A stretch of 64,000 nt of DNA, taken from positions 38,129,557-38,193,556 of the forward strand of contig OZ024825.1 in the NCBI GenBank assembly GCA_964016985.1, given 5' to 3'. The position numbers and the translations under genes are program-made. Shown here one piece after another: positions 41,576 to 52,513 of this stretch. A model generated the notes under the pieces. That model was not told the DNA's origin and searched no databases. It was given only the letters and a program-made list of their open reading frames with translations. Positions within the stretch are counted from its first letter, which is position 1. Each line of letters opens with the position of its first letter. This stretch comes from Anodontia alba (taxonomy: Eukaryota; Mollusca; Bivalvia; Lucinida; Lucinidae).

Positions 41576-41763
41576 CATAGCTCTTGATAAGATGGGTTTT
41601 TTTTCAATCCAAAAGTATTGATATTTTTCTTATTTCTCCACGAAAACATATGTTGTGGGTACTCATTAGAAGCGCCTCGGTGAGGCGCTTCTAATGAGTA
41701 CCCACAACATATTTTCGTGGAGAAATGAGAAAAATATTTACCTAATACCCCCACTTATCTAGC
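41576..41763. repeat. Family D MITE, best palindrome
   Basis: CATAGCTCTTGATAAGATGG to CACTTATCTAGC. The core CATTAGAAGCGCCTCGGTGA is exactly inverted. Confidence 0.9.
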
Positions 41764-41924
41764 CCTTACGTTAGCAATTACATAGTTATACACAAAATAC
41801 ATATAATCCATTAGCTGATGCTGCCTTTCTATTAACAACATTGTATGTCACAGAACAATGCCAATAATCCTCTTCATACAATTTTCTTTTGTTTCTAGAA
41901 CCATATTTCTATTGCACAAACAAG

Positions 41925-42130
41925 TAACATATTTACCCGTAATATTGGAACGAGCAGGCATGAGCAAACAGTGCAAACCCAGATCAGATGCTACGGAATG
42001 CGGCATCTGATCAGGGTCTAGACTGTTTGCCACTCATCCAGCATTGTTTAGGCAATCGTCAAGAGGTAGTGAAATGGACTTGTTCCAGTTTATGGATAAA
42101 TATGGTAAGGAGTCAAGGTGTTCCAATATT
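41925..42130. repeat. Family J MITE
   Basis: TAACATATTTACCCGTAATA to TATGGTAAGGAGTCAAGG. The core is GAGCAAACAG...CTGTTTGCC with loop ATGCTACGGAATGCGGCAT. Confidence 0.8.
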
Positions 42131-42366
42131 AACCCTTAAACTGCCAATCACAACAACTGTCATCTGCTTTATCATCTGCATGTGATTTTAAAAGTCATTT
42201 TTGCATGTAGTGTGGACGCAGATCAGACTGCTCCTCTAGGAGCACTCCGATCAGGATCCACACTGTTTGTCTGTATACAAAAATACGTTCGAAAAGTTTG
42301 CAAGAATATTCAGCAGACAACATTAACAGACGACATTTTCAGATGCAGGTTTTCTTGGCATATTAA
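42129..42366. repeat. Family B MITE carrying the GCAAACAG-type core
   Basis: B tips (TTAACCCTTAAACTGCCAA; TTTTCTTGGC-ATATTAA) enclose the core TGGACGCAGATCAGACTGCT and inverse, ending CACACTGTTTG, instead of the usual B centre. Confidence 0.8.
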
Positions 42367-42744
42367 GAACCCAGATATACCCTGCCTTTGCAAGTAGTGT
42401 AGATCCAGATCAGTTGGCTTCTGAAGAAGCCAACTGATCTAGATCTGCACTGTTTGCCATTAAGTATTTAAATTTACAGCAATAATTTGGATCAAGTAAT
42501 CTGACTGGCCGAAAATTAGAAGGGGGTGTGGCATCTTAATTTATTCAGCAGGACAAGGGTTAAGGGTTAATCCTGCTGAACCTGATATGCCCTGCCTTTG
42601 TATACAGTGTTGATCCAGATCAGTTGGGTTCTGTTTGTCGTTAAGTATGTGAATTTGTATCAACAACCTGGATCAAGTAATCTGATTGGCTAAAAATAAG
42701 AAGTGGGCGTGGCATCTTAATTTATTCAGAATGAAAAGGGTTAT
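42367..42744. repeat. Two family A MITEs in a row
   Basis: The first (42367-42563) lacks its left tip and ends CAGCAGGACAAGGGTTAA. The second (42567-42744) starts TTAATCCTGCTGAACC and has half a core. Confidence 0.8.
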
Positions 42745-42835
42745 GGGTAAATATGGGAACTTACAACAAACTTATCCTTTTCACCCAGAGTTTCTGAGTG
42801 AATACTTCCTTCTTTCAACTCAGACTTTTTGGCGA

Positions 42836-42962
42836 AAAAATGCACTCAAATACTGGTCAACCGCTTAGAAGACTATAAACCTGCCCAGGAAAAGTGTAAA
42901 CTGACCGGCTTGAAATGACCCTAATGAGTTGACTGGGCTGAAAACCTAAACTCAATCAGTCA
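42836..42962 (+). repeat. SINE1 3' half
   Basis: ACTGGTCAACCGCTTAGAAG, CTGCCCAGGAAAAGTGTAAA and GTTGACTGGGCTGAAAACC. Confidence 0.75.
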
Positions 42963-43059
42963 ATTCAACTCAGACAGATCCACCATCTCCAAATCTCCAA
43001 AAGAGAGGTTAGACAAAAATCAAAAAACAAAATGGCAAATGGTGCAGTTATAATATTCA

Positions 43060-43372
43060 AAAACTAAAAGGCAAACAGTGTAGATTTTGATGAAATGGTT
43101 CATTCTGAGCCATCCTATTTGGGATAAAACTGTTTTCAAGCCCTTTTTTGTCTGCTGTGTTGAAAGGTTCCCAAAAGGCTACAAATTGTCCAACAGTACA
43201 GATTCAGACCTGGCAGACGCCAGATCAGGTTCTCCACTGTTTGCAATTTTTAACTACTTTAGCCATTTTTCTCTAGGAATATCTAAATCACATAGCCTGA
43301 CATACCTAAAATTTAAATTGGACTCTTCCGATATGTAATGTGGGGGAGTATATTTCATTTAAAATGGGTTAA
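43060..43372. repeat. K core fragment then I right half
   Basis: 43060-43140 is a K core (GATGAAATGGTTCATTCTGAG). 43195-43372 is the I right half ending AAAATGGGTTAA. Confidence 0.6.
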
Positions 43373-43382
43373 AGAATCGTTC

Positions 43383-44222
43383 AACTAGCTGATGTCTACA
43401 ATCTTTCGGTCATGTCATGAAGGTATCTGGATGTGACGGAGGGAACTACTGTCCTTTCAACATTACTCGGAAAGACATTTTTTGCTTGGTATTTTTTTTT
43501 TTAATGAAAATATTTTGTTCTGATTCACCATATCTTATCAGAAACCATTTGTTGTTTCTGTTTCTGTGTTTTGTTCTCAAATATGAACCCTAAAATTAAA
43601 TTACGGCCAAACATTGGTTTGACCTATGCAATTTCTATAGTAAAGTGAATTTAGGTTAGGAACTTTTGTCAAAGATTTTTTTCTTTACTTTTCTTTGCTG
43701 AATTTGAATTATTGATGTTTCACAATAATATTGTGAAAATTTCAGATAAATTGAACAAGCAGAACTTGCTGAAAATCTGCCTCCAAGTTACCTACCCAAC
43801 AGATTTCTGCATAATTTGCAATCATTTGGACCTTTGGAAAAAGTGAAAATATTTAATTTTTTTTTTAAAACTAATGACTGGAATAAAACTTTTTGTGCAT
43901 AGGTAGTTACGACAAATGGTTTTGCATTAAATCATGAATTTACTTTTTCTGTGTAAAGCACCAAGCAAAAAATGACTTTCTGAAAGATGTCGAAAGCACA
44001 GCAATGCCCTTTTACAGCACTGCTTCATGTAGTACCATGCCTCAAACACCCTGAAATGATACTATCAACAGTCACCTTATAATGACACTAGTGAAACCAG
44101 GTCTTAGCAGAAGAGCCACTAGTAATGGTTTTAGAAAGTCTTGAATATGATCTGGCTGGGGATCAAACCTGAAACCTCTTGATCTGATGATAGATGCTCT
44201 ACCAACTCAGCCACTCAGACTG
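43383..44222 (-). repeat. SINE2 split by a 515 bp MITE
   Basis: The tail part (43383-43460) and the head (43983-44222, with GGTTTGATCCC and TGGCTGAGTTGGTAGAGC in reverse) enclose the insert. Confidence 0.75.
43468..43982. mobile_element. MITE with 23 bp inverted ends
   Basis: The left end GGAAAGACATTTTTTGCTTG GT and the right end ACCAAGCAAAAAATGACTTTC are inverted with two differences over 23 bp. The interior is AT-rich without a frame. The target duplication is unresolved. Confidence 0.75.
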
Positions 44223-44269
44223 GTAAATAGTTAACAGAAAAACTCCAGGATTAAAATTTGGAAGTCACA

Positions 44270-44378
44270 TGATTCACCTGAAAATTAAACCTATCTTATT
44301 TTCTCTGAAAAATAATAAAAAAATAATTTATAATGTTGTCTTCTAGAATTTTGCTTATTTTCAGTGCTTTAAGGGTAA
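44270..44378. repeat. Family B right-arm fragment
   Basis: TTATTTTCTCTGAAAAATAA and AGTGCTTTAAGGGTAAG. Confidence 0.6.
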
Positions 44379-44430
44379 GACACCAAACATGTTACAGGGT
44401 TCACAGACCTCTACACAGACCAAACTAATA

Positions 44431-44650
44431 TACCGTATTTACCATATGTATTCGGACAGCGAGGCCTTAGCAAACAGTATAGACCCAGATGAGACGCCGC
44501 AGAATGTGGCGTCTCATCTGGGTCTACACTGTTTGCCACTCATCCAGCAATTTTTAGACACAACATTGGGTAGTGAATTGTATTGGTTCAAATTTTAGAA
44601 CATATATGGTAAGGAGTTGAGGTGTCCGAATACTTAGGGTAAATACGGTA
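44431..44650. repeat. Family J MITE, reference copy
   Basis: 220 bp from TACCGTATTTACCATATG to ACTTAGGGTAAATACGGTA. The core GCAAACAGTATAGACCCAGA with loop GACGCCGCAGAATGTGGCGTC is near perfect. Confidence 0.9.
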
Positions 44651-45261
44651 TTTTTTTTACCACCATGGAAACTAAGAGTGTCAGGGTTGTGATCCTGTAA
44701 AGCTAGCTTAAGCCCCCAAATAATTAATTACTGGCCATTCCAAGGTGGCATATACTTTTATTGTGGTAATGTAATTTAGTGTTTCACTTACAAATTGTTT
44801 ATTTTTATTACCATATTAAGATAAAGATATATTCAGTTAAGTATGAGTAACAGAGTTGTCATCTTTTTGGGAAAGGGCTGCCAGCTCTGCCTGCCATCTT
44901 TTTGTGGCTGTTTAATTGTATTTGTCTATCTTTTCCCTTTGGTGTTGAGAGCTTGATGTGAATCTGCCTGTATCAGTTCCTGAGTGCACTTATTTTTACT
45001 TTTCATACTTTGAATGTGCCATTATCACATAAGGCAAGGTCATTGTCTAAAAGTCTAAAAGCATTGTAATTGTGACCTACTTTTTTTTAGAGATTAGGTG
45101 ACATTCATGTTTCAATTCCAAGAGATACATGTACTTTGATTTATTCTCTTCACAAGATCATTGGTTGAATTTCATAGAGAGTGTCCAACCATCCCACTGT
45201 ACACAGAATGTGGACCCACAACTCTTAACTCACTATTCAACAGAAAACAGGGGGTAGTGTG
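44651..45261. other. Unassigned sequence
   Basis: About 600 bp with no exon or repeat that I recognise. Confidence 0.4.
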
Positions 45262-45270
45262 GAGTGCCTG

Positions 45271-45482
45271 TAGACTAACTCCAGTCTCCAGTGACTATTT
45301 TTTTTCTTATAATCCTTTTTGATAATCCAGTAAAATAAATCTAAAATAACATCATGACTATAAAGGCTGGTCACTAGTGACCAACCTTTATAGTCATGAT
45401 ATTATTTTGGTTGTATTTTAGTGAATTATCAAACAGGATTATAAGAAAAAATATTTAGTCACTGGAGACTGGAGCCAGTCTA
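45271..45482. mobile_element. Palindromic MITE with 9 bp target duplication (Mutator-like)
   Basis: The element runs TAGACTAACTCCAGTCTCC to its inverse GGAGACTGGAGCCAGTCTA, with arms of about 105 bp meeting at CACTAGTG. GAGTGCCTG flanks it at 45262-45270 and 45483-45491. Long inverted ends and a 9 bp duplication fit Mutator-like elements. Confidence 0.8.
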
Positions 45483-45995
45483 GAGTGCCTGCTGCACTTG
45501 AAGAGGGTGGGAGAAGTGGGGCATGTTAGTGTTTCTGTTTTTTCCTTCATCCATCCCTATTTCTGTCTTTCCTCTCTCATCTTCTAGCTCTTCTATCCTT
45601 TTTTCTCCCTTTCTCTGGAGGACAACACAAAATGGCCACAAGGGTTGATGTGTCATTAAACAAGACCTCAAGCAAACAATAGAAAATTTGAGAACACTGA
45701 CTGTTTTTCTTTCAGAATTTTTGCAGATTTTTTTTTGCTTTTTAGTTCTATCGATAGAATTTAAACCATAAGTTTAACCATAAATTAAACAAGGCTTGCT
45801 ATCCTTGTAGCATGTAAGGATAGAGGGGAATGTTTATTTCTTCTGTTTCTTCCTTTTCATTCCTGTCCCTCTTTCATCCCTGTCCCTCTCTTTCATCTCC
45901 TCTACTATCTCTTCTATCTCTTTTCTCCCTTTCTCACGACACAAAATGACCGACAAGGGTTGACGTATCATTAAACCCCACAACACAATCAAAAA
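45483..45995 (+). repeat. Two SINE4-like copies
   Basis: 45483-45676 and 45793-45995 share the pyrimidine-rich body and ACACAAAATGRCCNACAAGG, then GTTGACGTATCATTAAACCC with an (ACAA)-like tail. Confidence 0.55.
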
Positions 45996-46029
45996 CAAAA
46001 TGACTGTAAAATTTTAGCCCTGAAATGAG

Positions 46030-46228
46030 TATGGTAAAATGTCCTAAAATTTTGTACACCAAAGTTTCTAACAAAATGGCATAGGCAAACAGTTGACTAA
46101 TCCTCAAGGAGCAGTCTGATCAGGGTCTACACTGTTTGCCATTCCACTAAGTATACAACTGCAATAAAGCAAAGTTCAGGCCAAAAAAGTATGGAATAGA
46201 GTGTTTGAAATTTTAGGACATTTACCCT
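46030..46228. repeat. Family J2 MITE
   Basis: TATGGTAAAATGTCCTAAA to TTTTAGGACATTTACC; the left core arm is shortened. Confidence 0.75.
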
Positions 46229-46229
46229 A

Positions 46230-46682
46230 GTCAGTCAAACACTACTGTCAGCTCCCTTTATCAGCTCCCAATCCAAGTATAACTGTGTCTTCCTACTGAC
46301 AATCAAAATCTGGTAACAATCCCTAATCTTAATCAACCCCAAATCACCGAGGAATTCAAATTTTGTCATTGAGACAGCTCTGAAAAAACCTTACGACACT
46401 GACCTGATTAGAAGGGCAGAATTGATTACGTGAATACGTCAATAATGGTTGAATCAGTAGGCAGCATGCAAGCTAATCCTCTTGGACCAATCAATACGCT
46501 GAGTAGATTTACGCTTTTCCTTAAATATCACTTTATCTATTATTTATACTATATCCGAAAATAGGAGAGGGAAACCGGCTAACTGATACAATTATGACGA
46601 AGTCGGTGTTTCATTCATTGGTGCACATGCCATTTCAGCATCGCTTACGCTAGACCACTGTTACCAGTTGATAAATGTTTGC
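46230..46682. other. Unique CpG-bearing region, possible regulatory sequence
   Basis: About 450 bp without recognised repeat lie between J2 and D elements. On the minus strand there is a TATAGTATAAAT stretch and an ATTGGTCC (CCAAT-like) motif. No long frame or known protein was found. The promoter idea is only an inference. Confidence 0.2.
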
Positions 46683-46880
46683 CATAGCTCCAGATAAGAG
46701 GAGAATCCAGATAAATATTTTTCTTATTTCTCTAAAATAACATATGTTGTGGGTACTCATTAGAAACTTCTCAATGAGGAGTTTCTAATGAGTACCCACA
46801 ACATATGTTTTCATGAAAAAATAAGAAAAAAATCAATAGGATTCTTTTTGGTTGGAAAAAGTGCAATATCGGTGACTATG
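46683..46880. repeat. Family D MITE
   Basis: CATAGCTCCAGATAAGAGG to GTGCAATATCGGTGACTATG. The core CATTAGAAACTTCTCAATGA is near-perfectly inverted. Confidence 0.85.
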
Positions 46881-46907
46881 ATATTTACTGATAAGAATGA
46901 CGTAAAA

Positions 46908-47017
46908 TCCCAGCGGGCACATGACGTTAATACAACGTCGCCTCAACGTCGATGCAACGTCATGACGTTGCATCAACGTTGAGGCGACGTTGTATTTACG
47001 TCATGTGCCTGCCGGGA
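46908..47017. repeat. GC-richer 110 bp palindrome
   Basis: TCCCAGCGGGCACATGACGT to ACGTCATGTGCCTGCCGGGA. The arms contain repeated CAACGTCG/CAACGT words and pair almost perfectly. Confidence 0.85.
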
Positions 47018-47099
47018 TGGTTGCACTTATTTCAATAATGATACAGTGGTTCAAAATGAACATGAAGTGGTGTTTGAACTGATGAGAAATGATAGATTA

Positions 47100-47588
47100 C
47101 TAACCCTCAATATGCCAAATTTAAATATTAGCAGACAAAAGTTTTAAGGGGTTTTGTTTTTTTTGGGGGTTTTTTTGTTTGTTTTTTTTGTTTTTTTTTT
47201 GTTATTGTTGTTTTTTTTTCAGAGAAAATAGGTCTCCATTTTATGAGAACAGGAGAGAATTCACCTGAAATATCAACATATCAAGCCTTATTTTCTCAAA
47301 AAAAAAAAAAAAAAATGTCTAATATAAAAAATGTGTTGTTGTTTTTTAATTTTGTGAGAAGCATATATACTAAGAGATAAACTCTTAAAGTCCCATTCAC
47401 AACAGCAACAGATGACATTCTAACAAAAAAAAATACATATATATATAGACAATTCACATATAATGCCAAGTCTTTTTTTCTCTGACAAATATTACTAAAA
47501 AAATGTCAAACCTAATTTTCTCTGAAAAATATAAACAATATTTTAGAATGTTATTTTCTTCAATTTTGAAAGGCTCTTTATTAGGGTT
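47100..47588. repeat. Two decayed family B MITEs with T tracts
   Basis: 47100-47385 holds TTTCAGAGAAAATAGGTCTCC and a T-rich tract (47150-47225). 47379-47588 starts ACTCTTAAAGTCCCATTCAC. Confidence 0.5.
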
Positions 47589-47709
47589 ACCGGTAGTACC
47601 AGTACATCTAGATCAATGGGTACCAGTCTACATATAATAATCTGCAGATTATAATAGAACTGAAAAGCTTCTCTTGACACAGATCAATATAATTCCATGT
47701 CTGAGTACA

Positions 47710-47920
47710 TTAACGCTTAGCACTCTGGGTAACATTTTCACCACACAACATTTTTAAATATTTTTTGTATTTTTCCCAGAAAACAGATTTTGATATTTCA
47801 TGCAAATTGTCTCCACTGGAGACAATTTAATGACATGTCAAATTCTGTTGTCAGGGAAAAATAGGAAAATATCATCAATTTGTCATCTGCTGAATATGGC
47901 CAGAGAGTGGTAAAGGTTAA
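47710..47920. repeat. Family C MITE
   Basis: TTAACGCTTAGCACTCTGGG to CAGAGAGTGGTAAAGGTTAA (211 bp). Confidence 0.85.
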
Positions 47921-48282
47921 ATTAGAGGAGATTGTCAAGATAAAATTAACTTAGTAGAAGAATGCGTATTTCATAATAATTGCCGATTTCTTAGAAATTT
48001 AGATAGGCAAATGGCAATAATCGAATGGGACATGAATAAGACATGGCCAATTATAAGAACTGTTGTTGTTGATGCATCTTATCTTAAGCACTGTCATTCA
48101 AACTCCTAACATGCTGGATGAAAACTAAAGCGGATGACATTTGGGATATTTTTTTTCGATTTTTTTTTTGTAGAAACTAAGGCTGGCACAGTTTGGTGAT
48201 GGAATCTCACTCAAGTCTGTGCTGTGAAGTGTGGGCTGTTCATGAAAAGATCAATAAAACACAATTTGCTATTATAACCTTT
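47921..48282. other. Unassigned, with one C fragment
   Basis: 48105-48178 (AACATGCTGGATGAAAACTA) is a C left-arm scrap. The rest is unassigned. Confidence 0.4.
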
Positions 48283-48498
48283 TTAACCCATTTTAGTCTG
48301 GAGACCCCCAAAAGGGTAGCTGGCAAACAATGCAGACCCAGATCAGATGCCGCAGAATGCAGCATCTCCACTGTTTGCAAAAAGTTTAGCCATTTTTCTC
48401 GCAAATATTGAAATCACAAAGCCTGACATACCTAAAATTGAAATTGGACTCTTCCAATATATATTGTGGGAGAGTTTATTTAGTCTAAAATAAGTTAA
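48283..48498. repeat. Family I MITE
   Basis: TTAACCCATTTTAGTCTGGA to AGTCTAAAATAAGTTAA; the core right arm is shortened. Confidence 0.85.
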
Positions 48499-48635
48499 GT
48501 TGTTGTTGCTTTCAGAGGATATTTTTTCCTCAGAATTCATTGATTTGATTTGATTTTGAAGTTTTATGACCCAGTCAACACTTTAAGGTTGAGCCAGTCA
48601 GTTAACCTGTTCACACTTTTTCTAGGGAGGATTAG

Positions 48636-49079
48636 TAGAGCCGACTGTCATGCCAAATTATGACTATCATGATACTATCACTGTCATAGATATCACTATC
48701 ATGATATTATCACTACCAAGGGTCTAATATCACAATGCATCATGATACTATCACTATTTCCAATCACACAGTATTTTAATGAATTTTGTTGATTTTATAA
48801 AACCAGACTACCTGTAAATACACCTAACATTTCTGCCCTCTCCAATATCTCCTTTGCTACTATTTTAAAAATTTTTTTTGCAAAACAGAAATCCTTTTTG
48901 TTCTCATACTTTGTTTCATAAAAACAAAAAAAAACTTTAGACTGATATTACAGAACTATCAGACCTATCGATAGTTGAGGAGACTATCGGCAATAGTTAT
49001 CAATAGTTGAAAACACTATCACGATAGCACTATCATGGCAGTCACTATCATGATACATTGATGTCTTGTTGCACCCCTA
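48636..49079. mobile_element. hAT-like MITE of ATCATGATA repeats
   Basis: 444 bp from TAGAGCCGACTGTCATGCC to GTCTTGTTGCACCCCTA. The flanks AGGATTAG and AGGCTTAG (8 bp, one mismatch) are the target duplication, and TAGGGGTGCAAC-type ends are typical of hAT. The interior repeats CTATCATGATACTATCAC. Confidence 0.85.
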
Positions 49080-49153
49080 AGGCTTAGTCCTCTAAGCAGT
49101 TAACCAGTATTTTGTGCATATACTTCAGCCAGTGACTGACAACTGTCCTTCTT

Positions 49154-51716
49154 TATGCCCCCAACTTCAAAGAAGTTGGAGGGGCATATTGCTTCTGGGT
49201 TGTTCGTCCATCCGTCCGTCCGCCCGTCCGTCCTTCCGTCCGTCCGTTCGTCACGCTTTTTGATGCATAGCATAACTTTAAAACCGTGAATGCTACTGTT
49301 TTGAAATTTCATATATGGATTCCTCATGAAAAAATAGCTGACACATATTTTTTTTCTTGACAGGATTATGCCCCTTTTCAGAGTTATGGCCCTTTGAAAA
49401 AATATGGATGCAATCTTGTCAGCAAAATATCTCAAAAACTATTAAAGCTAGAGCCTTGAAACTTGATGAATATACTGGTAGTGATGAGTAGACAACCTGA
49501 TTAACTTTTGAAGAAATTTTGAAAAATACTTCTTGAGTTATGGCCCTTTGTAATTTTGGGCAATTTTACCTTGTCAGCAAAATATCTCAAAAACTGTTAG
49601 AGCTAGAGCCTTGAAACTTAATAAATGGATTTGTAGTGATGAGTAGATGACCTGATTAACTTTTGAAGAAATTCTGAAAAATACTTCATGAGTTATGGCC
49701 CTTTGTAATTTTGGGCATTTTTATCTTGTCAGCAAAATATCTAAAAAACCGTTGGAGCTAGAGCCTTGAAACTTAACGAATAGACTGGTAGTGATGAGTA
49801 GACAACCTGATTAACTTTTGAAGAAATTTTGAAAAATGCCTTTTGAGTTATGGCCCTTTGTAATTTTGGGCATTTTTACATTGTCAGCAAAATATCTCAA
49901 AAACTGTTAAAGCTTGAGCCTTGAAACTTAGTAAATGGATTTGTAGTGATGTGTAGATGACCTGATTAACTTTTGAAGAAATTCTGAAAAACACTTCATG
50001 AGTTATGGCCCTTTGTAATTTAGGGCATTTTTAACTTGTCAGCAAAATATCTCAAAAACTATTGAAGCTAGAGCCTTGAAATTTGATGAATAGACTGGTA
50101 GTGATGAGTAGACAATCTGATAAACTTTTGAAGAAAGTTTGAAGTATACTTCTTGAGTTATGCCCCTTTGTAATTTTAGGCATTTTTATCTTGTCAGCAA
50201 AATATCTCAAAAACTGTTAGAGCTAGAGCCTTGAAACTTAGTAAATGGTTTTGTAGTGATGAGTAGATGACCTGATTAATTTTTGAAGAAATTCTGAAAA
50301 ATACTTCATGAGTTATGGCCCTTTGTAATTTTGGGCAATTTTACCTTGTCAGCAAAATATCTCAAAAACTGTTGGAACTAGAGCCTTGACACTTGATGAA
50401 TAGACTGGTAGTGATGAGTAGACAACCTGATTAACTTTTGAAGAAATTTTGAAATATACTTCTTGAGTTATGCCCCTTTGTTATTTTGGGCATTTTTATC
50501 TTGTCAGCAAAATATCTCAAAAACTATTAGAGCTAGAGACTTGAAACTTGGTAAATTGATTGGTAATGATGAGTAGATGACCTGATTAATTTTTTTGTAA
50601 ATTCTGAAAAATATTTCATAAGTAATGGCCCTTTGTAAATTTGGGCATGTTTCCCTTGTGAACAAAATATCTCAAAAACTATTGAAGCTGGAGCCTTGAA
50701 ACTTGATGAATAGATTGGTAGCGATGAGTAGATGACCTGATTATGCCCCCAGTTTCGAATGAAATTGATGGGGCATATTATTTTGCCTTCATTTGTCCAT
50801 CCGACTGTTTGTCTGTTCATCAAGCTTTTTTTGTGCATGCCATATCTTAAGAACCCTGCACGCTAGGGTTTTGAAATTTTATATTTGGGTTCCCAATGAA
50901 AAAAATAGCCGACCCGTATTTTGTTTCTTGTCTAGCATGTTTATTTAAAGTTATGCCCCTTTGAAAAAAATCAGAATTAAATCTTGTGAGCAAGATATCT
51001 TGAAAAGTATTTAAGCTGGGTTCTTGAAATTCGATACAGTGAGAGGGAATGATGTGTACATTACCCGATTATATTTTGAGAGAATTCCATGAAAATATTG
51101 ATAAAGTTACGGCCCTTTGCAGTTCTGCTCATTTTGACCTTGTCAGCAAGATTTCTCGAAAAGCACTTAAGCTAGGGTCTTGAAATATTATATGCTGATT
51201 GGGGATGATGTGGAGATTACCAGGTTTGTGTTTTAGGTAATTCCATGAAAAATTGATGTAGTTATGGCCCTTTGTAGTTCTAGGCATTTTGACTTTTTCA
51301 GCAAGATATCTCAAAAAGTATTTAAGCTAGAGCCATGATATTTGGTATACTGATTGGGATTGAGGAGGAGATCACCTGAATAAATTTTGAACCAATTAAA
51401 TGAAATGTTGGAGTTATGGCCCTTCACAATTTCGGGCCATTTAATGTCGTTGCTTTATTGTGTATAGCATAAGTTTAGAACCATGTATGCTAATGTTTTG
51501 AAATTTCATGTTTTGATTCCTCATGAAAAAATAGATGATCCGTATTTTTTTTCTTATCCCAATCATCTCCTATTTTAGAGTTATTTCCCTTTGATAAAAT
51601 AACATTGAAATCATATATTTGTACTGTTGTTACCGTCATGGCTAAGCAGTGTTGGAGTCACACAGTGTTAGAGTCAGGCAGTTGGGGGCATAGTGTTTTA
51701 CAAACACCAGCTCTAG
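49154..51716 (-). mobile_element. Large pearl-like element with nine 155 bp units
   Basis: In reverse it ends in the hairpin TATGCCCCCAACTTC/GAAGTTGGAGGGGCATA next to (GTCC)n (49203-49250). GTCAGCAAAATATCTC recurs at 49417, 49573, 49728, 49883, 50038, 50193, 50348 and 50503 (steps of 155). A second TATGCCCCC hairpin at 50742 starts a further, more diverged array. Confidence 0.75.
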
Positions 51717-51906
51717 TTAACCCTTGTCCTGCTGAATAAATTGAGATTCCACACCCATGTCTACTTTTCAGCCAATCAGATTACCTGATCCAGGTTGTTG
51801 ATACAAATTCAAATACTAAAATGGCAAACAGTGCAGAAGCCAACTGATCTGGATCTACACTGTTTGCAAAGGCAGGGCATATCCGAGTTCAGCAGGAAAG
51901 GGTTAA
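51717..51906. repeat. Family A MITE
   Basis: TTAACCCTTGTCCTGCTGAA to GTTCAGCAGGAAAGGGTTAA. The left core arm is missing (GTGCAGAAGCCAACTG). Confidence 0.85.
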
Positions 51907-52079
51907 GAATTAATTAGCAGAAGGGGGAGAAAATTATGATCAATCTCCATGAAAGTTAAGTGGTCGACCAGGGATTCACAATCTGCAGTCAGATGCACTG
52001 ATGACACCTCTATGGAGATACTCTCAGAATTTATTTATATCTGATCATAGCCATATATAAAAGACATATCCAGATACTA

Positions 52080-52425
52080 TATTCGACCTAATTACCGCAC
52101 ATACCCTTATAAGCACACAGTCAAGCAATTTAGTAGTCTTCAAATTACAGCTTGTGTACTTTTATCTGCATCTTTATAAAAGCATATGTTGTTGGTACTC
52201 ATTTGAATTGCCTCAACTTGTCAAGGCAATTCAAATGAGTACCAACAACATATGCTTTTATAAAGAAAATGATAAAATATCAATTAAGTATCATTAATAG
52301 TCATCTTATGAAGTCATCTTCTTATCTTTCTTTATAGTCCTCATCAGGTGGATATTTTACTACAAGTTTTTTCCAGTAATTTTGAAAATCCTAAGCGCAC
52401 AGTGTGATAATTAGGTAAAATACTG
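52080..52425. repeat. Family G MITE, reference copy
   Basis: ATTCGACCTAATTACCGCAC to GTGTGATAATTAGGTAAAAT. The core is GAATTGCCTCAACTTGTCAA. Confidence 0.85.
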
Positions 52426-52513
52426 TAAATGTTTTTTTTACATTTCCCAATTTAAACACTTTATGGACACCCAACTGATCGGGCCTTGCCACCGTGTGCT
52501 TCTAATGAGTTAC

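Larger units (their letters stand above)
48551..52010 (-). repeat. SINE1 split by three insertions
   Basis: SINE1 pieces lie at 48551-48635, 49080-49153 and about 51908-52010, in the right order. They are separated by a hAT-like MITE (48636-49079), a pearl-like element (49154-51716) and family A (51717-51906). Confidence 0.8.

Noticed and set aside
49100..50838. Minus-strand frames with DGRTDGRTDG repeats
   Set aside because: They come from the (GTCC)n microsatellite and 155 bp array of the pearl-like element.
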